Origin: Gnetum montanum
Taxonomy: Eukaryota; Streptophyta; Gnetopsida; Gnetales; Gnetaceae
Assembly (NCBI GenBank): GCA_015680685.1
Contig: MNCI01033650.1
Coordinates: 993,798-1,057,797, forward strand
DNA: 64,000 bases
Direction of reading: 5' to 3'
Shown: piece after piece, positions 55,703-64,000 of the stretch
Numbering within the stretch: the stretch's first letter is position 1
Layout: each line of letters opens with the position of its first letter
The notes under the pieces: generated by a model
Told to the model about the DNA's origin: nothing
The model's input: only the letters and a program-made list of their open reading frames with translations
The model's database searches: none
Translations under genes and position numbers: made by a program

Positions 55703-58700
55703 TGTTACATTTCTACCATTTGATGGAGTAAATAATGTTACAAATTGAATTTGCCCAAATTAATTCATCATGAGTGACTAAAAGAAAGTTAAATAAGAGC
55801 AGCCAATTTCTATTGCTATGGTTATGGCAAATGTAATGCCTAGCAATTCCAATATGAGATAAAGGTTAACTGGGTTTTTTTTCTCTATGGTGTAGAAATA
55901 ATATATACAAACATAAAGGTAAAATTATAGACCATTATTCAAAATGATGCCAACATTTCTACTATGGCAATGTCAAAACTAATATCTTTTGCCAAAATTT
56001 TCAACAAAGAAAATAATAAGAGATGTAAATAATTATCAAAACAAGGTTGTTCAAAGAGGAAGGTCTATTAAAAGTATTATCTCTCTTACTATTGGCTTCA
56101 ATGAGAGAAATATCCAGTTGATAATATCATAAGTTGTATCCAATTTCTACATTAAAATTCAGACTATACTCTTAAAATCACTAGGAATTTTCAAGATGGC
56201 TTGGTAACATTTAAACATTTATAAGATACTACAATTGTAAAGAACACAAAGGGGAACAATAAAATGCTCATTTTATCAACAATTAATTTAACATCAATTT
56301 TAGTTTTAGAAAAAACAAATCATAGGAGCTTTACTGCTTTTCATTTCCAAAAAGAATAAGAGGGATGCAACAACAGCTTCGATTTTATTTCCAATAGAAT
56401 CTGCAAAGAAGGCAAGAAGAAGATTTATTCAACAAAATTAGAATAAGCTCTCCAAGAAAAATAAACATTTAATTAGAATTTATAATTGCAATGATTCAAA
56501 TCCTTTGTTCTACATCAAATTTCCATGAAGACTATCGTATTCCTCTAAATTTTGTTGAATGAAGACCCCAAGATTGTGGAAAGCCACTTGATGTAGGGTT
56601 TGTTGAAGAGGTTGAATGCATTCACCACTTTCATATCCTATTTGAATGCATAAAGTCAATGCAAAAGATAGTCCAATTTAATGAGACAGTCATAGCAAAT
56701 GAACTAATTCATAAGGATTTCAGTCTACTTTCTTGAAAGAAAAAAAAACACAAAAAAATAAAACAAAAGGGAGATAGACCCACAAAACATAGTTGTTAGT
56801 TCTAAATTTGTGACAGTTTCCAAACTCAAGCATGTTGTTCTCACTTTGGACCCCTACAACATCAACTAGTTATTATTAGGTCCTAGCATGATAAAGTAGA
56901 AAGACCTTGGGAAATATTGGAAGAAGCTAAACCTACATGGATATGGGAGAAATCCTGCAAGTGCAATAGCCTTTACCCTCTAATTTTACTTTGTTTAAGC
57001 TTGCTCATGCTACGAAATTAAACTAGAGCAATCAACATGATCATAAAAATTATAATGATATTGGAGAAGAACTGGAACAAAGAATTACAAAATCTACAAA
57101 AACAAATCAAAAAAGCAATGGCAAGAACAATTTTTCTCTAGCACTACTACTCTAATAATGTTCATTATGGTTCAAGAATGGCGAGTGATTTCTACAATCA
57201 ATGTATCTTTGCTCTAGAAAGTTTGCATAGGGTTCCAGTATTCACCATAGTTACTTTTTTCTCTCCAATAGTGCTAAAGATGGAAGCACATGGTAGCGGA
57301 TGATGCTGCTGTGACAGCGGCAAAGCACCTATGATTGCTAAGTTCAACATCATTGGCATAAAAAATGACAACTCTACTAGAAAGGAACCTAGAAATAATA
57401 GCAAGTGTTAGCAGAAAAAGGGCAACCATGACAAATGGTAGCATTATTTTTGTTTATGTGAGAATAAAGTGGCATTGCATGTGGCAAGATGGCCATGGGA
57501 CCTATACTTCTCTCAAATGCTCAGACATCATATGCAAACATGTTGAACACAGTATTAAGGTTACGCAACCTTAATAGTGATATTTTTTTAAAAAAATATT
57601 ACAAAATGTAAATCTTGTATACATGTAAAAGGAGTAAGGTTTATAGTATGAAAAGGAATGATTTACGAGCATTAGATAAATATAATTTTATTTTTGGGAT
57701 AAATATAACTTTCATAAGAAGTTATAACTATTTTCCCTTGATATTTTTTATTTCTCATGAGACACTTGCCAATCATAACTTAAAATTCTCTTAGAATTTA
57801 CAACTTTCTAGGGTAATTATAAATTCATCCCTTAGATATTTGTAATCCACCTCAACTTTTCATGATGATTGTAACTATCCTAAAGTCACTATAAAAGGGG
57901 CTTCAAGGGTAGAATGAAAAGGGAGGATGAATATTGGAAGAAGGACAATTGAAGATTACTTGTAAAATGGCTTGCTAAAGACATCAATTTGGCTACTTTA
58001 TTTTAATCCTATGAGTTCATTCCTTCCCATTTTGTTTTAGTTACTTAGCTAATGATTTAGATAGTATCATGCTTAGCATTTAATTTTGGGATTTACCCTA
58101 GGTTGCTATTATAGCTCTATTTTTATTTATTTTTTCCAATATTAGAATCCTATTAAGATTAGCCAAAGAAGACCTGATGTTGTTGAAAAGCCTCAAGATC
58201 TCTTCAATAGTAATGTCTTAATGAAATTTCCTATTTTGAGCTAGATAATCTAGCAAAATCTTTGGAATTTTGATGGGACTGAAATAGCTTCTAAATTTTT
58301 AAAGTTTATTACCATAGTATTTCAATCAAGAAATTGTCAAATTTTTAAAAGATATATTGAATGCAAGCTTTGAAAACTATTAAATAGCCAAAATAGAGAC
58401 TCGTACATTGTAGTTTATGTAGCAATTTTTGGTAGTATAATAAAATTTTCTTTATGAAATTGCTTATTGAACTCAAAATCTTTGGACAATTTGTAGTTAT
58501 TGAACCAAGAATAGCTTCATTATGAAGTGTTTCCTAATGTTAATTTATCTTACTTAAATATTTGAGATTTCATGCAATTTTGCTTTCTTTTCTTGCTCTT
58601 TCTAAGTCCATTAAGTCTTGCTCTATTTCTAGTCTTCTTATGGAACTTTCTATTTGGAGGAAATTAGGAGTAGATTGGTAGAATTGTGCTCAAATATTTT

Positions 58701-58736
58701 TGCAAAATTTTATTTGTTACAAGTAGGCATTATAAG
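55703..58736 (+). mobile_element. Third copy of the outer-element LTR, first part
   Basis: This is collinear with 16984-20020. Its first 145 bases are identical to that copy, while the outer 3' LTR differs at about 13 of them. It starts TGTTACATTT, lacking three bases of the TGTTGTTACA start. TATAAAAG is at 57890-57897. It ends at ATTATAAG, directly followed by an inner-type LTR, the same nested junction as at 20020/20021. Confidence 0.9.
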
Positions 58737-59922
58737 TGAAACACCCTAAAAGAAAATGCGGGGTCATCCTTGCTTCACTAGGCTCTTCCAGTCTGCACAG
58801 CACCATGGCAGTCCATCGGAAAAAGAACGTTATGAGTCCAAGATGGCCGGTTCGGTAAATTTTCTACTTTAGGCATGGGCAAGTATATGACGTACGGCAA
58901 AACACACAGCAAGGTGCTACGCCATGATAAGCAAGCCACATCGCAAAACACAGTGCGGCAAGCAGGTGACCGTGCAACATCAATGCACTCCACCTCAATC
59001 GAACAAATGGCACATGCCTCTAGGAGCTGGCAGCGTAGTCATGATGTAGTAGGATCGCAGTTATTGCTCGCATCACGATGGTCTTGCAAACTCAACGGTC
59101 ACAAATGGTTCAAGTAACGCCAGTAAGTTGGCGCAAGTCTGCAACAACGTAGTATTCAAACGATCACCTTTGCTTACCTTTAGCCCTATAAATAGCCTAT
59201 CAAACTTCACAAAAAGGTTCTGCAAAAAAAAAAAAAAGGGGAGTCTCCTTGATTGAAACAAGCAAAGAGAAATACCTGCAATCTCACAATAAGGGAAAGA
59301 AAAGGAGAGGCCAGCAATCTATAAAAGGAACCTCTCTTGGTTGGCATAAAGTCCGGGGTCTCATTCTATCACCTTGGTAGGATCCTACTCGCATTGTATA
59401 TACGTGAAGTTTGTGCCCAAGTGCACAACTATTCCTATTTCCCGGCACACTTTGGTCACTCTCAGAACTTTCTGCACTCCGTTGCATCGTGCAGCCGATT
59501 GTGCCACCCCCTGACCAGACAGATTTGTAGCTCTGAAGTGATGCATGTTCCTAACTGTACCTTATGTTACTTCTTATTTACTTTCTAGCTTCCTTGTATT
59601 ATTTCTATTTTGTTTACCTTCAAGCATCGTCTCATATCATTTTCACACTTACGTTTATTCACTATTTTGCATCGTTGTTGCAGTTTTTTAGTCCCTTTCT
59701 TTTCCTGCTATAATTACCCATAAGCACCATCTCGCAACTCATATAGTTTATATTGCAAAAGGATATATTGACGCCGATGTAAGTCCCTGTCTGATGGACC
59801 AGACCATTCAAGACACCCTGTGTTCGCACACACCCAGCACCGCCCTCCCACGGGCACGAGGTTGGTACTGTTGTGTCTGCCGACCTTGGCATTCTTCCAG
59901 CCGCTGACGTTTTCGATCACTA
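58737..59922 (+). mobile_element. 5' LTR of the second inner-type gypsy element, with deletion
   Basis: This 1186-bp LTR is collinear with 20021-21694 except for a 493-bp loss corresponding to 20165-20657 (GGGC joined to AAGTATATG). TATAAAAG is at 59320-59327. The primer site is TAGCACTAGAAGGAGGG at 59931, with TGG changed to TAG. Confidence 0.9.
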
Positions 59923-60715
59923 TAGTTTTCTAGCACTAGAAGGAGGGTGAGATTGGTTTCTTTGCCGCATGTCACGGTAGTTCTATGAGCCTTCTGCACC
60001 CTGATACACACAAGCATAGACGCGACACCCTCTTGCGGTTGTTTACGTTCTGTGCGGCGTAGATCGATCGCCCCGACGGTTCCTTTGGAGCCCCACAGAA
60101 CACAAGGCCTATGATCGCCAGTTAACTAGCTCATTCTATAATCGTATTGCATGCATACTACATAAAACCTAACTAATCGCTAGTTAGCTTACCCATCCTA
60201 TGGTTGTCTGGCCTACGTTCTGTACCTCATTCCATGCCACACAAACCGGTCACCTCAATGGTCCCTTAGGGATCCTATGAGATAGGAAACTTACCTAGTT
60301 GCTAGTTAATTTGCTCATCTTATGGTAGTCTCGTATGCCTTCCACACCCCGACTTGCATTGGCATAAACTCGACACCCTTTGCGGTTGTTTGTGCATCGT
60401 GTGGTGTGGATCAATCGCCTCGACAGTTCCTCCAGGATCCTATGAGACAATAGGCCTTCTGATGGTGATTTAACTTTCTCCTTCTACAATATTCCTACAT
60501 GTGCCCTACACCCTAGCTAGCACAGTTGAAAATGTGACACCCTTTGAGGTTGTTTCCGTCTTGTGTGGCGCTGGTCGGTCGGCTTGACGGTCCCTCCGAG
60601 ATCTTGCAAGACGAAAAGCCATCCATTTTCATTTTTTTAATCCTTCTGTTCTTCCACATTTTACAGCATTTTTGCATAATCTTTCTAGCATTTTCACATA
60701 ATAATTTACTTAACG
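59923..60715 (+). repeat. Leader with repeats (second inner-type element)
   Basis: This matches 21695-22548, including the CGGTCGCCTCGAC-type repeats, with about 64 bases of one unit lost near 60165. The gag start context is the same as in the first copy. Confidence 0.75.
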
Positions 60716-63391
60716 ATGACTTCATCCTCCACCGCTGTCGATATTTCCAACATGGAGGTGCCCTTCGCAACCCGAGGCACTACTAGTGTCGAACAATGGT
60801 TGAATCCAAACCTAGAAGCACGCTGGTCTCTCAGGATCCAAAACCAAGGACTTCAAGGCCTAGCCCAGTAACATGAGCATTATAATTTTCTTTGCATGAA
60901 GGTGCAAGCTAACCTGTCCTTAGATTTACACGAACTCGAAGAAAAACATAGCTTCGAGTTCACTTACTGCAACGAGGAGGAATTCGTTCCTAACCAGGGC
61001 ATTTCCCTACCTTTAACACAAGCGAACCAAAGGATGCTAGATCAACTAATCCAGTTGACAAGGCTTAGGGAGAAAAAATACATAGCGTCCAACTAGGATG
61101 ACGTCTTTCAAGATGGGCAAGAGGAACTCGATTCCCAATTGGACGAGGGAGGCCTAGCCAACCCCATTCCTGTCCTGCCTACCTAGTGCTTCTGGGCCAA
61201 CCAGCTACCTGTGGCCACCCCCTTTGCCATCATGCCTATGATTCAATAGTCTACAACTGCCACTACAGTGGGTAGCCATGCTACATTCCCAACACCTCAT
61301 CACCCCATTCGCCCGGTTGCACCCGCAGCAACTATGCCACCGCAAGCCGCTTATCAGAACGCTACTGCAACACACAACACACCTATCATGGCTACTCTAC
61401 CACATGTCCACACCGTACCTACTCTACAACCACACCTAACTCCCATACCAATTCCTACATATGTGACCTTCCCACCCACTATGATGGGCCCAAGCCCATC
61501 CATGTGGTGGCCTCTGTTCACTTCCTCGTCTATTCCGCAACCGTCGCAGATGTCTCATTACACTCGCCCTCAGGTCTACTCGATTCCCCAAATGGCACAA
61601 CTTGGTGCAGGGCCATGGGGGGTCTTGTTGATGATCCAAACAGCCTACCTGATAGCTCAACCTATTATTACCACTCCGATGATGCCACACACCAGATGGT
61701 GGACAATGCAAACAACACCTTTAGTAGGGGCGGCCCCAACGGCACAGCCGATGGGTCAAATTGCCACCGTTACCATGCCACCTGTGGGGATTTCCTCTAC
61801 AATCCCTTAGCCATCTACAACATCCCTATGTCTAGACCAAGCATTTTAGCTTATTCAGACCCTAACCGAGAAAGTAAAACACCTAAAAGTTGTTGGGTCT
61901 GATATGGTACGAGTCATGGACTTTTACCGAGACAACCCCGTCAACCCTGCAATCCCTACCTTGATATTACCACCTAGGATGTCCCTCCAACACTTCACAA
62001 AGTATGATGGAGAAGGAGATCCCAACACACATCTCATCACTTTTTGGTTAGAGTCTTTGTTGCTACAATAATGGCCACATATGATCATTCGCGTCTTCGC
62101 CATGTCCCTAGCCAGGAAAGCCCTAGATTGGTATCGTGCGTTGCCACGTTCATCCATTTTAACTTTGGAAGAAATCTTAACCCAGTTTGTAACACGCTTC
62201 AAGTATAACTTGAAGCCAGAAACCATGCTGGATCAGCTGATGAGTGTGAAGAAAGACCCACTAGAACCCATCCAAAAATTCATTCAACGATGGAGTGCAA
62301 CCCTTAACGAAATCCGTGAACCTATCGCGGAGGCTCATTTGTTAGCCATCTTTAAGGCTGCAGTGAATGACTTCATCAAGTCAAACCTATATTACCTTGC
62401 TCCACGCTCACTTAATCAAGCTTTCGCTTAGACGAAAAGCATACAAGACGCAGCCAAGGCAAGTAAAGACCCAGCTTATGTCACTTATAGGAATAGTTTT
62501 GCAAAGAAGGACAAAGGTAAGGCCCCAACGATCATGGTGGTCGTTGTGGCAGTTGAGGATAAGCCCAAGCACAGCAATAGCGGAAACAAGAATAACAAGA
62601 AATTGACCATACCTACAGCCGACTCAGGGCCTAAGCTGGGCCAAGCATTACAACCCACTGCCCCTGCACAAGAGACATCTACATACACTAAACCTAATTT
62701 CGAATGTAAAGATCGTTCAAAATATACTCTGCTGCCCCTCAAACCTTTAGAACTCCTGAAGCAACTGTTGGCAGTGGGATACATTCAACACAAATGGATG
62801 TCATAGGAAGCAAACATGAGACATCAATGCTACTGCGAGCTCCTTAGAAATCCCACTTTAGCCCTACTAAATGAACCTCCAATCCCTAAAGGTTTTAGGC
62901 TGGACAGGTTTTGTGACTACCATCAACTATGTGGTCATACCATGGATTATTATCTATTGTTGCAAGATGACATCCAAATATTGATTGACCTAGGGCATTT
63001 GGTGCTAGATGAAAGTAGCCCGGTATGTCCTGAAAACCAATCCATGTATGTCTATACCGACCCCCTCAACGCCAACAACACCGGTTACATAATCAACACC
63101 ATTGGTATTGACAATGATCCCACACTACCCTTCCAACCATTTATCATTCGAGTGCCTCAGCATAGTATGCCCATGCCACCAATGGCTAGTCCAAGTCCGC
63201 AATTGCCCTTCATACTGAAAGTCCCACCACGAGCATCTACCTCTACACCACCCATTGGCAGGGTCGTGCAACCTTATCTACTAATAGCTCTAGCTCCATT
63301 CATCATCAAGAGGCCAGCATCTTCGACAGCCCCCATCCCATGCAGCAATGGGCGAGGCGCAGAAGAGGAATACCATCAAAAGCATCTCTAA
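60716..63391 (+). pseudogene. gag: Gag of the second inner-type element
   Basis: ATG 60716 opens the same protein start as at 22549. The frame stays in register to about 63345, so this copy lacks the two-base loss near 24315 of its sister, but stops interrupt it (near 60868, 61094, 61184, 61248, 61809, 62070, 62430, 62805). The capsid part is near 61980-62430 and the zinc-binding-like C-x2-H-x2-C-G-H motif near 62920. A short deletion near 63345, relative to the first copy, shifts the frame before the protease. Confidence 0.85.
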
Positions 63392-64000
63392 AACCACGCC
63401 TTTGCCCTTCAAATTTACACCTTCATCACCAAGGACGATGGTCGACGCAAGCACACAACCTATGACATCCTATTACCGAAAATGTGAACCTGGGTCTAGG
63501 GTCGTCTCCCCTCGGGAGATTCATCTTCTAGGACGAATCGAGGAGGAGGGTGTCAAACAGACGAGCGTCCAAGACTTCTTGAATGTCGTAACCTAGGTTG
63601 GGCAAACCCTAAGGCAGAAAAATACCACAATAAGCTTATACGACTTAGTCATGGTATCCACCCCTCACCGCAAGGCTCTAGTATGCATGTTAATGGCAAT
63701 CCCGATCGATGAAAACATGCCAGAAGATGAGAAAATGATCCACTCAGTCATACTCCCCTCCATACCCATGGAGTCCACACCTCCACTAACTTTCAGCAAT
63801 AAAGCCCTTAAGGAAGATCCCGAAAAGGGCCAGGTAACTACGGTGCCTCTCTTCATCACAATTTGGGTCGGTCAGTACCGAATCCGAAGGATGCATGTTG
63901 ATGATGGGACAACCACAAACATCATCTCTTTGCCTATCATAGAGAAACTGGGGTTGGTCGACTAGATCAAACCAACAACGACGTCGTGCCTACGGTCCTT
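63392..64000 (+). pseudogene. Protease region of the second inner-type element, cut by window end
   Basis: P-L-F-I-T-I-W-V-G then M-H-V-D-D-G-T-T-T-N-I-I with V-D-D-G at about 63897; a stop at 63963 lies at the same place as the one in the first copy. The element continues beyond the window. Whether it also carries the antisense gene, the RT duplication and a 3' LTR cannot be seen. Confidence 0.8.

Noticed and set aside
1-64000. tRNA, rRNA or host protein genes
   Set aside because: Read by eye, no cloverleaf-like box A/box B pairs, rRNA stretches or intact host exons stood out; a profile search could still find short fragments.

Overview
The window is nuclear DNA of a large-genome plant, filled with satellites and nested, decayed LTR retrotransposons. 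I see no intact cellular gene, tRNA, rRNA, CRISPR array or bacterial-type operon. The eukaryotic assignment rests on Ty3/gypsy gag-pol remnants, TATA boxes of plant LTR type, target-site duplications, and nesting several layers deep. A gymnosperm or similar giant-genome plant would fit, but nothing here identifies a species.

Left third (1-16980). A GC-rich, LTR-like promoter segment (1-845) leads into an 11.6 kb minisatellite of a 15-bp unit (1051-12609). The array has higher-order structure, an internal inverted block, and four copies of a 76-bp non-satellite module placed at its breaks. It passes into a 29-bp array (to 13083), an A-rich array (13255-13503), a period-44 array of palindromic units (14595-14840), and then AT-rich DNA with nothing I recognise.

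Middle (16981-46643). An outer Ty3/gypsy element has LTRs of about 3.37 kb and a CATCT target-site duplication. Its 5' LTR is split by a second complete gypsy element (20021-35279, duplication ATAAG). The outer element's own 3' LTR preserves the unsplit sequence and proves the insertion. Both elements look like the Tat clade (extra RNase H with TNN motif, no chromodomain seen). In the inner element that RNase H lies after the RT; in the outer one it lies between protease and RT. The inner element also carries an antisense, apparently intron-containing gene remnant with an FCP/SCP-phosphatase-like segment, and a 72-bp duplication that repeats the RT active-site motif. The outer pol is further split by an inverted solo LTR (38377-39185, duplication GAAAG).

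Right third (46649-64000). AT-rich DNA and a second satellite (48475-53222), which contains a candidate solo LTR, lead to the 5' end of a third gypsy-type element (LTR 53528-54357) of the same family as the solo LTR. Its gag is cut at 55702 by another copy of the composite 'outer LTR plus inner gypsy element', which runs off the window. This copy shares the exact nested junction with the first, but its left flank differs from the first LTR base onward.

All reading frames in the elements carry stops or frameshifts, many consistent with C-to-T decay. No element here looks autonomous.
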